Shown here: piece by piece, positions 17,698-25,733 of the stretch | Layout of the letters: every line of letters begins with the position of its first letter | Position numbering within the stretch: position 1 is the first letter of the stretch | NCBI RefSeq assembly: GCF_900573885.1 | Contig: NZ_UPSE01000453.1 | Location: forward strand, 434,001 to 498,000 | Reading direction: 5' to 3' | DNA: 64,000 bases | From: Pseudomonas viridiflava | Lineage (GTDB): Bacteria > Pseudomonadota > Gammaproteobacteria > Pseudomonadales > Pseudomonadaceae | Notes under the pieces: model-generated | The model's database searches: none | What the model was told of the DNA's origin: nothing | What the model saw: the letters and a program-made list of their open reading frames with translations, nothing else | Program-made: the position numbers and the translations under genes

Positions 17698-18594
17698 CTA
17701 GGCTACAGCAGCTCCGGCCAGCGCGGCGCGAAATGCCTGGTAATGCTGCAACACCTGGGCTGGCGCCTCGGTTTGCGGGTAGTGACCAATGCCGTCGAGC
17801 AGCACGGTGTCCGGCTGGGGAATCAGCTCGCGGTAACGCGCCACCATGTGGGCACCGGAAATCGGGTCCACTGCGCCATCGATCACCCGCAGCGGCAAAC
17901 CGCCCTTCTGCATCGCCGTTACCCAACGGTCGCGCTGCTGCCGACGCTCAGGAATGTAGTGAATCAAACGGTGCATCACGGCCGGGCCGTTGTTGTGGGC
18001 GATCAGGCTGTAGAAGTCGTCCAGCTCTTGCTCGCTGGGCTGGGTGTTGGGCCCGAATACCTTGGCGAAACTGTCCGCCAGCTTTTGCCGGCCAAACATC
18101 CGGCCAATCAGCGGTCCCAACGGGCTGAGCAATAGTTTTTGCACCAGCACCGGGCGATGGGTTTCGGGAAACAACCCGCCATTGAGGAATACGCACGACG
18201 CCAGGCGAATGCGCCCTTCGTGGTGCCGGGCCACCAGCTCTTGCGCCACGCTGTCGCCGTAGTCGTGGGCCAGGACATGCACCGGTCCATCGACATGCAA
18301 ATGACGCAACAGCGCTTGCTGAATATCCGCTTGCTGCACCAGGCGGTAATCGTGGCCACGCGGCTTGGCCGAATCGCCAAAGCCGAGCATGTCGCAGGCG
18401 ATCACCTGATAGCGCTGGGCCAAGACATTCCACAGGTAATGCCAGTCCCAGCTGGCGGTTGGAAAGCCATGGATCAACAGCAGCGGCTCGCCGCGCCCTG
18501 CCGTCCAGTAAGCAATTGTGTGTCCTTCAAACGTCAGGCTCTTCGCCTGCGCGCGCCAGTCGCGCAGGGGAATGCCGGCGAGTGCCGGCGTCAT
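17698..18594 (-). CDS. Alpha/beta hydrolase, epoxide hydrolase/haloalkane dehalogenase-like
   Basis: The 298-residue alpha/beta-fold protein has the oxyanion motif LLIHGFPTASWDWHY, CDMLGFGDSAKP and the nucleophile elbow LAHDYGDSVAQEL. The Asp nucleophile in HDYGD points to the epoxide hydrolase/dehalogenase group rather than a serine esterase. The C-terminal His is in LDGIGHYPQTEAP. The ATG at 18594 overlaps the aldolase stop (TGATG), so the two are translationally coupled; the frame open to 18648 is rejected for that reason. It acts in the cytoplasm, probably on an epoxide or related electrophile; the substrate is unknown. Confidence 0.88.
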   Translation of the reverse strand: MTPALAGIPLRDWRAQAKSLTFEGHTIAYWTAGRGEPLLLIHGFPTASWDWHYLWNVLAQRYQVIACDMLGFGDSAKPRGHDYRLVQQADIQQALLRHLHVDGPVHVLAHDYGDSVAQELVARHHEGRIRLASCVFLNGGLFPETHRPVLVQKLLLSPLGPLIGRMFGRQKLADSFAKVFGPNTQPSEQELDDFYSLIAHNNGPAVMHRLIHYIPERRQQRDRWVTAMQKGGLPLRVIDGAVDPISGAHMVARYRELIPQPDTVLLDGIGHYPQTEAPAQVLQHYQAFRAALAGAAVA

Positions 18595-19376
18595 CACGCG
18601 TTGTAGCCCGGGTTTTGCTGGTCGAGTTTGCGCAGCAGTGCCGGCCACGCCAGCGAGCCACCCATGCCTTGTGCGGTTTTCATTACTCCCTGCACCATGG
18701 CTTTGGCGCCGTCGAGAATCTGCTGCGGAATGTGGATCAGCTCGGCACCACCGCTTTGCGCCATCACCTGCACTTCGCAGGCGCGTTGCAGGGTGAACAT
18801 CATCAGGAAGGCGTCGGCGATGCTGGACGAGCAGGTCATCAGGCCGTGGTTGGGCAAAATCATGAAATTGCTTTCGCCCAGGTCCGCTTGCAGCCGCGCC
18901 TTCTCTTCGTGGTTCAGCGCCACACCTTCGTAGCCGTGATAGGACAGGCTCGACAGCACGAACAGCGACTGCTGCGACAGCGGCAGTAACCCTTGCTTCT
19001 GCGCCGACACGGCAATGCCGGCAGCGGTGTGGGTGTGGATCACACAGCCGACATCGTGACGCACTTCGTGCACCGCGCTGTGGATGGTGTAGCCGGCCGG
19101 GTTGATCTCGTAGGGGCTGTCCATTTTCTTTACGCCGTCGAGGTCAACCTTTACCAGGCTGGAGGCGGTGATTTCATGGAACATCAAACCGAACGGGTTG
19201 ATGAGGAATTCTTCGGTGCCCGGCACCTTGGCGGAGATGTGGGTGAAGATCAGGTCGTCCCAGCCGTGCAGGGCGATAAGGCGGTAGCAGGCCGCGAGGT
19301 CGACACGGGCCTGCCATTCGGCAGCAGACACCTGATCTTTAACGTTCGGTACGGATTTGATCTGCGCAGCAGTCAC
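18594..19376 (-). CDS. Class II aldolase/adducin family protein
   Basis: The product of about 260 residues has the metal-binding segments of class II aldolases: VIHTHTAAGIAVSAQ and MILPNHGLMTC, plus DLIFTHISAKVPGTEEFLIN. Enzymes of this family are zinc-dependent aldolases, epimerases or decarboxylases. A GTG start at 19376 is preferred because GAGGTG lies 5 bases before it; a GTG at 19385 in the same frame sits inside that ribosome-binding site. The gene leads the operon aldolase, epoxide-hydrolase-like, lipoprotein, SDR. The actual substrate is not deducible. Confidence 0.88.
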   Translation of the reverse strand: MTAAQIKSVPNVKDQVSAAEWQARVDLAACYRLIALHGWDDLIFTHISAKVPGTEEFLINPFGLMFHEITASSLVKVDLDGVKKMDSPYEINPAGYTIHSAVHEVRHDVGCVIHTHTAAGIAVSAQKQGLLPLSQQSLFVLSSLSYHGYEGVALNHEEKARLQADLGESNFMILPNHGLMTCSSSIADAFLMMFTLQRACEVQVMAQSGGAELIHIPQQILDGAKAMVQGVMKTAQGMGGSLAWPALLRKLDQQNPGYNA

Positions 19377-19491
19377 GGCGGTCACCTCGGTTGTTTTTGT
19401 TTTCAGTGCCGGTGAGTCTAGCGAGGGATAACGAGGGCGGTAGTCGCTCTGGCAGCCAGCTTAGTGGCCTTGTGGGTCAGAGGAACGGCAC

Positions 19492-19606
19492 GCCCTCCCC
19501 CCCAGCCCCTCTCCCGCGAGCGGGCAGAGGGGAGTCAATCGCGGCTTACGCAATAAGCTCGGTCTGCCCCCTCTGCCCGCTTGCGGGAGAGGGCTGGGGA
19601 GAGGGT
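19492..19606. repeat. Inverted pair of CCCTCTCCC/GGGAGAGGG-family repeats
   Basis: The left arm (19492-19532) contains CAGCCCCTCTCCCGCGAGCG and the right arm (19567-19606) contains CTCTGCCCGCTTGCGGGAGA then GGGCTGGGGAGAGGG. The arms are near-complementary and each holds an inner CCCGC/GCGGG palindrome. It separates the aldolase operon from the flavodoxin gene. Confidence 0.8.
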
Positions 19607-19608
19607 TT

Positions 19609-20061
19609 TCAGCTTTTCAACGCTTCAACAAACCCCGCCAACCACGGCTCTGCATCGGTCTCTGGCGTCACGCTCTCGCTGGCGTCCAGGCGCAGCATCG
19701 GTTGCACTTCGCGCAGGCCCAGCTCGGCGAACAGTTCCCGCAGTTGCTCGCCGCCGCCGCAAAAGGTGTCGCCATAGCTGGCGTCGCCCAGGGCAATCAC
19801 GGCGCCCGGCAGGCCGCTCCAGTTCGGCAGTTCGTCGCGAATGGCGTAATACAGCGGTTGCAGGTTGTCGGGCAGCTCGCCCATGCCGGTGGTGGAGGTC
19901 ACGGCCAGAAAAGCTTCGGGAGCGAAGGCTTTGAGTTCATCCAGCGTGGCGCGGGAGTTGTGCCAGGCCTCGAAGCCAGCGGCCTTGAGCAGTTTTTCTG
20001 CGTGGCGGGCCACTTCCTCAGCGGTGCCAAACACCGAACCGGACAAGATCGCAACTTTCAT
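19609..20061 (-). CDS. Flavodoxin (MioC-like)
   Basis: The 150-residue protein has the FMN phosphate-binding loop near the N-terminus (ILSGSVFGTAEEVARHAEKL) and further flavodoxin motifs VTSTTGMGELPDN and ALGDASYGDTFCGGG. Length and motifs match short-chain flavodoxins of the MioC group. It carries electrons in the cytoplasm for reductive enzymes. It is monocistronic, set apart from the downstream aldolase operon by a repeat pair. Confidence 0.9.
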   Translation of the reverse strand: MKVAILSGSVFGTAEEVARHAEKLLKAAGFEAWHNSRATLDELKAFAPEAFLAVTSTTGMGELPDNLQPLYYAIRDELPNWSGLPGAVIALGDASYGDTFCGGGEQLRELFAELGLREVQPMLRLDASESVTPETDAEPWLAGFVEALKS

Positions 20062-20280
20062 TAATTCGCTCCGTTAGCAGGCTGAAAAAAACGCCGGCCA
20101 TTATGCCTGAGCCGTGTCGCTATCCGTCGCGAACGTCGGCAAAAGGCTGCAAGCTAGACGCTCCGCAGCCGTTTATCGGAAAACTTCACGCTTTCACTAA
20201 TAAAGCCTACGCAGCGTTGTCCCACCACCGACGCACCTGGCTCATCTAGTTGCCCGTTAAGTAGTACTGGAGCATCTGCC

Positions 20281-20892
20281 ATGCAAGACCCCCGAATTCT
20301 GACGCGCGAGGAATTGGAGTTTCTCCAGGACCTGCAAAGCCCTGCGCGCCCGCCCGGCCCGGTGCAAACCCCGAGTTTGCGCGTAGATGGCGGCACGCAA
20401 ACCAAAGACCTTCTCACCCGTCTGGCGGCCAGCGACCAGTTGACCATCGAAGCCCATTTCAACGGCGAGCGCGTGACCTTTCCGCTGCAACTGGTGGAAG
20501 ACGAATTTCATAGCATGAGCCTGGAAATCGGCGCGCCGCAGGTGATCGAGCAAGGCCCGTCCGAGCGGCCGTGGCGCCTGAATATCGACCCTGCTGCCGA
20601 ACTGGTCGATGAACACGGCAACCCAAGCGGTATGTGGCTGCACAGCCTTTCCACTACCGGCTTGCTGATGGAAGTCCGTCATCAAACGGTGCCGAACAGC
20701 TTTACGTTATGGCTGCCGCAAGCCGGCGCCGAACCGCTTCGTTTGCAAGGCATTCTGGCGCGGCGCAGCAATCAGCGGCTGGTGGCGTACCGCCTGAGCG
20801 GTCGCAAAACCGAGCACAGCGAACGGCTGCGTCAGTACATCTATCAGCAGCATCGCCTGCTCAATCCGGTCAAAACCGCGCCGACGATCTGA
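20281..20892 (+). CDS. PilZ-like domain protein (degenerate), function unknown
   Basis: The 203-residue soluble protein has no signal peptide. The N-terminal half is not recognised. The C-terminal half resembles a PilZ fold: the segment HSLSTTGLLMEV (residues 121-132) resembles the (D/N)xSxxG element with the acidic residue replaced by Ser, and the tail RRSNQRLVAYRLSG then LRQYIYQQHRLLNP looks like the end of YcgR-type PilZ domains. The RxxxR arginine motif is not clear, so cyclic-di-GMP binding is doubtful. It is a single gene with a terminator at 20964. Some genomes may name it only hypothetical. Confidence 0.7.
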   Translation: MQDPRILTREELEFLQDLQSPARPPGPVQTPSLRVDGGTQTKDLLTRLAASDQLTIEAHFNGERVTFPLQLVEDEFHSMSLEIGAPQVIEQGPSERPWRLNIDPAAELVDEHGNPSGMWLHSLSTTGLLMEVRHQTVPNSFTLWLPQAGAEPLRLQGILARRSNQRLVAYRLSGRKTEHSERLRQYIYQQHRLLNPVKTAPTI

Positions 20893-20963
20893 CGAGCTAC
20901 CCGCTCTGGCCCGCATCTTCGCTGGCAAATCACCCGGCAAAACCACTATTCTTCGCGCCATAA

Positions 20964-20990
20964 CGCCCCGCCACCCTGGGGCGCTTTTTT
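20964..20990 (+). terminator. Intrinsic terminator after the PilZ-like gene
   Basis: CGCCCC and GGGGCG pair around an 8-base loop and are followed by C and six T residues. Confidence 0.85.
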
Positions 20991-21036
20991 GCCAAGGCTT
21001 TACCCAAGCGGCGGCACGGTTTTGAGGAGATACATA

Positions 21037-21612
21037 ATGTCTGCTTCCCCCGTCACATTGATGGTGGCCCGCCGCGTGCCGCGCGAGCGCTATCAGGACT
21101 TCATGCTGTGGCTGCGTGAAGGTGAACAACTGGCCACCGACTTTCCCGGCTATCTCGGCTCTGGCGTGCTCGCCCCGCCGCCGGACGATGACGAATTCCA
21201 GATTGTATTCCGCTTCGCCGATGCCGAACTGCTTGCCAGTTGGGAGCACTCCGCCTCGCGCCGCGCCTGGCTGCAACGCGGTCAGGGCTTGTTCGCCCAG
21301 CCCCTGGAACACCGCGTACAAGGCATCGACGCCTGGTTTGGCAGCGCCAGCCGAAACGTGCCGCGCTGGAAGCAAAGCGTGGCTATCTGGCTGGCATTTT
21401 TTCCGGTGTCGCTGGCGTTTAATCTGATTTTCGGCGGGCTATTGAGCGAGTTGCCGCTGACGGTGCGCATTCTCCTCAGCACCCTGGCACTCACGCCACT
21501 GATGTCTTACTGGTTCATCCCCCTTTCCACTCGCCTGCTGGCGCCGTGGTTGCACAAGCGCAAGGCCTTGCCGACGGTGACCGGCGCCGAGCTGGCCAGC
21601 GGCGCGAAGTAA
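21037..21612 (+). CDS. Antibiotic biosynthesis monooxygenase (ABM) domain membrane protein
   Basis: The 191-residue protein has an N-terminal ABM/dimeric alpha-beta barrel domain (VTLMVARRVPRERYQDFMLW, FPGYLGSGVLAPP, FRFADAELLASW) followed by two membrane helices (about residues 115-137 and 147-168) and a short basic tail. ABM domains oxidise or degrade small aromatic molecules; this form with a two-helix anchor is widespread but uncharacterised. The ATG at 21037 has GAGGAG about 8 bases before it, and the upstream extension to 20989 overlaps the previous terminator. It is followed 73 bases later by folM. Confidence 0.82.
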   Translation: MSASPVTLMVARRVPRERYQDFMLWLREGEQLATDFPGYLGSGVLAPPPDDDEFQIVFRFADAELLASWEHSASRRAWLQRGQGLFAQPLEHRVQGIDAWFGSASRNVPRWKQSVAIWLAFFPVSLAFNLIFGGLLSELPLTVRILLSTLALTPLMSYWFIPLSTRLLAPWLHKRKALPTVTGAELASGAK

Positions 21613-21685
21613 GCGCCGCGCTGCGTTTTGTGCCGGAAGGCAGACTGGGTTAACGTTGCCGGGCCTGTCTGCCAACGAGTCGCCC

Positions 21686-22393
21686 ATGTCTGTTTCTGCC
21701 CCCATTCTGCTGACCGGTGCCGGCCAACGCGTCGGCCTGTTTTGCGCCGAACGCCTGCTGGATGACGGCCATCCGCTGATTGTTACCTATCGCCAGGAAC
21801 GCCCCAGTCTGCAGCGCTTGCGTGAGCGTGGGGCAGTCACTATTCAAGCGGACTTTTCCAGCGAAGCCAGCATTCTGGCGTTTGTTACCGAGCTGAAAAA
21901 ACACACCACAAGCCTGCGCGCCATCGTGCACAACGCCTCGCAGTGGCTGGCGGAAACGCCGGGCGATGAAGCGGCGATCTTTCAGCAGATGTTCAGCGTG
22001 CACATGCTCGCGCCTTATCTGATCAACCTGCATTGCGCGGACTTGCTGCGCCAGTCGAGCCCAGCGGACATCGTGCATATCAGCGACGACGTTACCCACA
22101 AAGGCAGCGCCAAGCACCTGGCCTACTGCGCCAGCAAGGCGGGGCTGGAAAACCTGACGTTGTCGTTCGCCGCCAAATACGCGCCGGCGATCAAGGTCAA
22201 CGGCATCGCCCCGGCATTGATTCTGTTCAATGAGGGCGACGACGCCGAGTACCGCGCCAAAACCCTGGCCAAATCGGCGCTGGGTATCGAACCCGGCGCT
22301 CAGGTCATCTATCAAAGCCTGCGTTATCTGCTCGACAACCCCTACGTCACCGGCACCACCCTGAGCGTCAACGGCGGCCGGCATTTGAAGTAA
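21686..22393 (+). CDS. folM: Dihydromonapterin reductase FolM
   Basis: This 235-residue SDR matches FolM: N-terminal ILLTGAGQRVGLFCAERLLD, the segment VHNASQWLAETP, the active-site YCASKAGLENL and a C-terminus ending VNGGRHLK. FolM reduces dihydromonapterin to tetrahydromonapterin, used as a cofactor by phenylalanine hydroxylase, and has weak dihydrofolate reductase activity. The ATG at 21686 starts directly before the Rossmann fold; an upstream ATG at 21656 adds ten unrelated residues. folX follows after 24 bases on the same strand. Confidence 0.92.
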   Translation: MSVSAPILLTGAGQRVGLFCAERLLDDGHPLIVTYRQERPSLQRLRERGAVTIQADFSSEASILAFVTELKKHTTSLRAIVHNASQWLAETPGDEAAIFQQMFSVHMLAPYLINLHCADLLRQSSPADIVHISDDVTHKGSAKHLAYCASKAGLENLTLSFAAKYAPAIKVNGIAPALILFNEGDDAEYRAKTLAKSALGIEPGAQVIYQSLRYLLDNPYVTGTTLSVNGGRHLK

Positions 22394-22417
22394 ACCGATT
22401 CGATGGAGTACACCGCT

Positions 22418-22789
22418 ATGCCGCGACTGGAGCCTGGAATGGCGCGCATCAAGGTCAAAGACCTGCGCCTTCGCACCTACATTGGAATCAAGCAGGAAGA
22501 AATCGATAACAAGCAGGACGTGCTGATCAACCTGACCATTCTTTACCCTGCCGTGGACGCCGTGCAGGTCAACGACATTGAGCACGCGCTGAATTACCGC
22601 ACCATCACCAAGGCGATCATCGCCCACGTGGAGAACAACCGCTTCGCCCTGCTGGAGCGCCTGACGCAAGAACTGCTGGATCTGGTCATGGCCCATCCGG
22701 CAGTGCGCTATGCCGAGGTGGAAGTCGACAAATTGCACGCCCTGCGCTTCGCCGAGTCGGTGTCCATCACCCTCGCCGGCCACCGTTAA
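22418..22789 (+). CDS. folX: Dihydroneopterin triphosphate 2'-epimerase FolX
   Basis: The 123-residue protein has the dihydroneopterin aldolase/epimerase fold: [46 protein letters not shown] and the C-terminal [15 protein letters not shown]. FolX epimerises dihydroneopterin triphosphate to dihydromonapterin triphosphate, one step before FolM acts, so the gene pair makes tetrahydromonapterin. The ATG at 22418 is preferred over 22403 because homologues begin [11 protein letters not shown] and GGAG precedes it. The GTP cyclohydrolase gene that sits between folM and folX in some pseudomonads is absent here. Confidence 0.93.
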   Translation: MPRLEPGMARIKVKDLRLRTYIGIKQEEIDNKQDVLINLTILYPAVDAVQVNDIEHALNYRTITKAIIAHVENNRFALLERLTQELLDLVMAHPAVRYAEVEVDKLHALRFAESVSITLAGHR

Positions 22790-22893
22790 CTCGTCTGTTT
22801 CTGCGCGCGCCCGCATTGAAGTGCGGGCGTGGCGCTTCTATTATCGCGCCGTTCCGCCCTTCACCCTTTCGCACGTTCTCGGAGTACGTTGCC

Positions 22894-23184
22894 ATGACCG
22901 AGCAAGAACAGATCGAACTCGAAGCCGCCGCCTTTCGCCAACTGGTTCAGCACCTGCGCGACCGCACCGATGTGCAGAACATCGAGCTGATGAACCTGGC
23001 CGGGTTCTGCCGCAACTGCCTGTCGAAGTGGTACAAGGCCGCCGCCGATGACGTGGGTCTGCCGGTGACCATCGACCAGGCGCGCGAAGAGGTGTACGGC
23101 ATGCCGTACAGCGAGTGGAAAAGCAAATACCAGAAAGAAGCCAGCAGCGATCAGCAAGCGGCGTTCAACAAGGGCCAGAAGTAA
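22894..23184 (+). CDS. DUF1244 domain-containing protein
   Basis: The 96-residue protein matches DUF1244: a helical fold with the signature MNLAGFCRNCLSKWYKAAAD, including two Cys three residues apart, and YGMPYSEWKSKYQKEAS. Its function is not known. The ATG at 22894 has GGAG nine bases upstream, and the longer frame from 22816 is not conserved-looking. Its TAA stop overlaps the ATG of the HopJ-like gene (TAATG), so the two are co-translated and probably act together. Confidence 0.9.
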   Translation: MTEQEQIELEAAAFRQLVQHLRDRTDVQNIELMNLAGFCRNCLSKWYKAAADDVGLPVTIDQAREEVYGMPYSEWKSKYQKEASSDQQAAFNKGQK

Positions 23185-23525
23185 TGACTGCACTGTCCGA
23201 TTTTCGCGCCGCATTGCGCAGCGACCAGCATCTGTTCGCCAGCACCCTGGCGTTTATTGCCGAGCATTACGAGTACCAGCCCAGCGCCTTTGTGAACGGC
23301 AACCAGAACAACGCCAGCGGCCAGAACGAAGGCTCGTGCAAAACCCTGGGTTTGGCCGTACTGGAAGGTTTGAATCTGGAAGAAACCCTGCGCGCTTTTG
23401 GCGAGCATTACCGCAGCGTGTTGGCGACGCCAACCGGCAGTGACCATGGCAACATTCGGGCGCTGATGGACACCGGCCTGAGCGGCGTGAATTTCGAGCA
23501 GCAACCGCTCAAGCGCAAGGTGTAG
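23184..23525 (+). CDS. HopJ-type family protein
   Basis: The 113-residue protein fits the HopJ family: ATLAFIAEHY-like FASTLAFIAEHYEYQPSAF, then VNGNQNNASGQNEGSCKTLG and HYRSVLATPTGSDHGNIRAL. The family is named after a proposed Pseudomonas syringae type III effector but is widespread in bacteria without such a system. No secretion genes are in this window. It begins inside the stop of the DUF1244 gene, a conserved-looking coupling. A housekeeping role is more likely than effector function. Confidence 0.9.
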   Translation: MTALSDFRAALRSDQHLFASTLAFIAEHYEYQPSAFVNGNQNNASGQNEGSCKTLGLAVLEGLNLEETLRAFGEHYRSVLATPTGSDHGNIRALMDTGLSGVNFEQQPLKRKV

Positions 23526-23671
23526 CGCGTCGCAGTAAATTCATCTCATGTAGCAAAAATCTTACATACATCACAGAAACATCCGTCTATTCTGCCCGCC
23601 GGTCTACACCATGGACGGTGCCTGCGGCAGCACATCCGCGCCCTACCGTTCCTTTCTCTGGATATGCACGG

Positions 23672-24277
23672 ATGCAGCCAACCTCGATGCAACAAACCCT
23701 CGTCTGGAAGCCCTGGTTCAACCCCGGTGTGGAAAACCTGCGCCTGCGCCAGGACGACAGCGGCATTCACGCCAGCAGTCACCTTATTCAGAGCGTGCGT
23801 GGCAACAGCATTGCCGCCACCTATGTCATGGCCTTCGACCCGCACTGGCGCTTTCGGCGTTTGTGGCTGAAGGTCGACAACCTTGGGCAGCAAAGCCTGA
23901 CGCTGGAGCGCGACATTCAGGGCCGCTGGCTACTAAACGGCGAGCTGCGCGACGACCTCAGCGATTGCCAGCACGTGATGCTCTCTGCCACGCCCTTCAC
24001 CCACACGCCCATCCTGCAACGCTGCGCGCTGAACGTGGGACAAAGCGAAGACGTGCTGGTGGCGTTCGTCGACATGCTCACCTTCACGGTGCAGCCGCGA
24101 ACGCAGCGTTATCAGTGCTTGCGCCAGCACGACGGGCAAACGTTTTACCGCTACGAGACAGCGGGCAAGCAGAGCCGCGAATTGACCGTGGATGAGCAGG
24201 TGTTTCTGAGCAAATCCAGCGAGCAATATTTGCGGCTCACCTCGAAGCTGGCGCTGGAATTGAATACCTGGGTTTGA
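23672..24277 (+). CDS. Putative glycolipid-binding domain protein (DUF1089-like)
   Basis: The product of about 201 residues is soluble and beta-rich, with TLVWKPWFNPGVENLRLRQD, YVMAFDPHWRFRRLWLKVD, GRWLLNGELRDDLSDCQHV and FVDMLTFTVQPRTQRYQCL. This arrangement fits the putative glycolipid-binding family (DUF1089). Start codons at 23672 and 23687 are possible; the ORF extends to 23618 without support. It is a single gene, preceded by a 146-base gap and followed by a REP pair. Ligand and location are unknown. Confidence 0.75.
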   Translation: MQPTSMQQTLVWKPWFNPGVENLRLRQDDSGIHASSHLIQSVRGNSIAATYVMAFDPHWRFRRLWLKVDNLGQQSLTLERDIQGRWLLNGELRDDLSDCQHVMLSATPFTHTPILQRCALNVGQSEDVLVAFVDMLTFTVQPRTQRYQCLRQHDGQTFYRYETAGKQSRELTVDEQVFLSKSSEQYLRLTSKLALELNTWV

Positions 24278-24286
24278 CGCGCAAAA

Positions 24287-24351
24287 AGCATCGCGGCTAA
24301 AGCCGCTCCTACAGAATTGTGCGATCTGCGGGAGCGGCTTTAGCCGCGATT
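24287..24351. repeat. Inverted pair of REP elements (GGAGCGGCTTTAGCCGCGATG family)
   Basis: AGCATCGCGGCTAAAGCCGC begins the left arm and GGAGCGGCTTTAGCCGCGAT ends the right arm, separated by about 20 bases. It lies between two convergent genes. Confidence 0.88.
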
Positions 24352-24365
24352 GGCCCAGCAAGGAG

Positions 24366-25733
24366 TCAAGCCTTGGCCGGAACGCCTGCCACCTCTACCG
24401 ACGACTCCGCCGACCAGCCTTTCAACCGCTCGACACTCGCCCGATACGGCTTCAGCCCCTTGGCCAGCAGCACCACTGAGAACAGCACGGCAATGGCGGT
24501 GACGATCAGCAGTGAATATTTCAGGTCGTTGTCATTGGCGAACACGTAGTCGGTTACCAGCGCCACAGCGGTTGGGCCGACGCCCAGGCCGATGAGGGTG
24601 ATGACGAACAGGTAAATCGCCGAGGCCTGGCCGCGCATGGAGTTGGGCATGATGTCCTGAATGGCAGCTGGCGCCACGCCAAACGGCATGCTCAGGAAGA
24701 ACACCGACGGTGCCATAAGCACCGAGGCCATGGTGCCGGTGCTGGCCAGCGGGAACGCCAGCACGCACGGCAATGCACCCAACGCCGCAATGAGGCCGAC
24801 GCGCATGTTGCTGTCGGTACGGCCGCGTTTGCTCATCCAGTCTGCCAGGCGGCCACCGAAGACGATGCCCAGGCAACCGAACACCGCCACGATACTGCCG
24901 TACACCACGCCCACGTGCCCGGCGTCCCAGCCGTAGGTGCGGATGTAGAACGTCGGAATCCACGCGGCGCTGCCGTAGCCGGCAAAGGCCAGACCGGCGA
25001 AACCGAAGTTGTGGCAGATCACGGTGGCGCGGTTGGAGCGGATGTAGCGCCCGACTTCTGCCAGCGGCACGGCCACACCGGCGCCAACACCGCGACGAGC
25101 CGGTTCGCGCACAGCCAGCATCAGCAAGGTAAACAGCACGCCGGCGGCGCCCAACAGCAGGAAGATCAGTTGCCAAGGGCGCACTTCACCGATTACGGGC
25201 AGCATCACGTCGCCCTGGGCCGAAGCGAACTTGATCACCAACCCGCCGAGCAGAAACGCCAGGCCGGACCCCAGATAAACACCCATCGAGTACACGCTGA
25301 TGGCGGTGGCGCGGCGGTCGCTGGGGAAGCTGTCGGCGATCAGCGAATACGCCGCTGGCGACAATGCGGCTTCACCCACGCCCACGCCGATGCGGCAGAG
25401 CAGGAACTGCCAGTACATGCGCGCCATCCCGCAGGCCGCGGTTGCTGCGCTCCAGAACAGCACGCCAATGGCGATCAGGCCGCGACGGCTTTTGGTGTCG
25501 GCCAGGCGTCCCAGCGGAATGCCGCAGATGGTGTAGAACAGCGCGAACGACAAGCCCATCAGCAGGCTCATCTGCGTGTCGCTGATTTCCAGATCGCGAC
25601 GGATCGGGCCCACCAGCAGGTTGAGAATCTGCCGGTCAATAAACGATAGAACGTACGCCACCATCAAAATCGTGACGGTGCTCCAAGCGCGAAGGCTGGA
25701 GGGATAGCCGGCATTATTGTTGTTATGCACCAT
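24366..25733 (-). CDS. MFS transporter (spinster-like)
   Basis: The 455-residue protein has twelve predicted helices. It carries major facilitator signatures: VLSFIDRQILNLLVGPIRRD in helix 1 and its loop, GIPLGRLADTKSRRGL after helix 2, and the GVGEAALSPAAYSLIAD segment typical of spinster-like transporters. These act in the inner membrane; bacterial members are often linked to aromatic or lipid catabolism. The ATG at 25733 has GGAGACC directly before it. The codons after the start read AACAACAA, a candidate Hfq/Crc site, consistent with catabolite control. The substrate is unknown. Confidence 0.9.
   Translation of the reverse strand: MVHNNNNAGYPSSLRAWSTVTILMVAYVLSFIDRQILNLLVGPIRRDLEISDTQMSLLMGLSFALFYTICGIPLGRLADTKSRRGLIAIGVLFWSAATAACGMARMYWQFLLCRIGVGVGEAALSPAAYSLIADSFPSDRRATAISVYSMGVYLGSGLAFLLGGLVIKFASAQGDVMLPVIGEVRPWQLIFLLLGAAGVLFTLLMLAVREPARRGVGAGVAVPLAEVGRYIRSNRATVICHNFGFAGLAFAGYGSAAWIPTFYIRTYGWDAGHVGVVYGSIVAVFGCLGIVFGGRLADWMSKRGRTDSNMRVGLIAALGALPCVLAFPLASTGTMASVLMAPSVFFLSMPFGVAPAAIQDIMPNSMRGQASAIYLFVITLIGLGVGPTAVALVTDYVFANDNDLKYSLLIVTAIAVLFSVVLLAKGLKPYRASVERLKGWSAESSVEVAGVPAKA
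25717..25724 (-). promoter_or_regulatory. Candidate Hfq/Crc (CA-motif) site at codons 4-6 of the MFS gene
   Basis: The minus strand carries a perfect AACAACAA nine bases into the coding sequence, within reach of the initiating ribosome. Confidence 0.5.

Noticed and set aside
23184..23525. Reading the HopJ-like gene as evidence for a type III secretion system
   Set aside because: No secretion, chaperone or hrp-box features nearby; the family occurs widely in non-pathogens.
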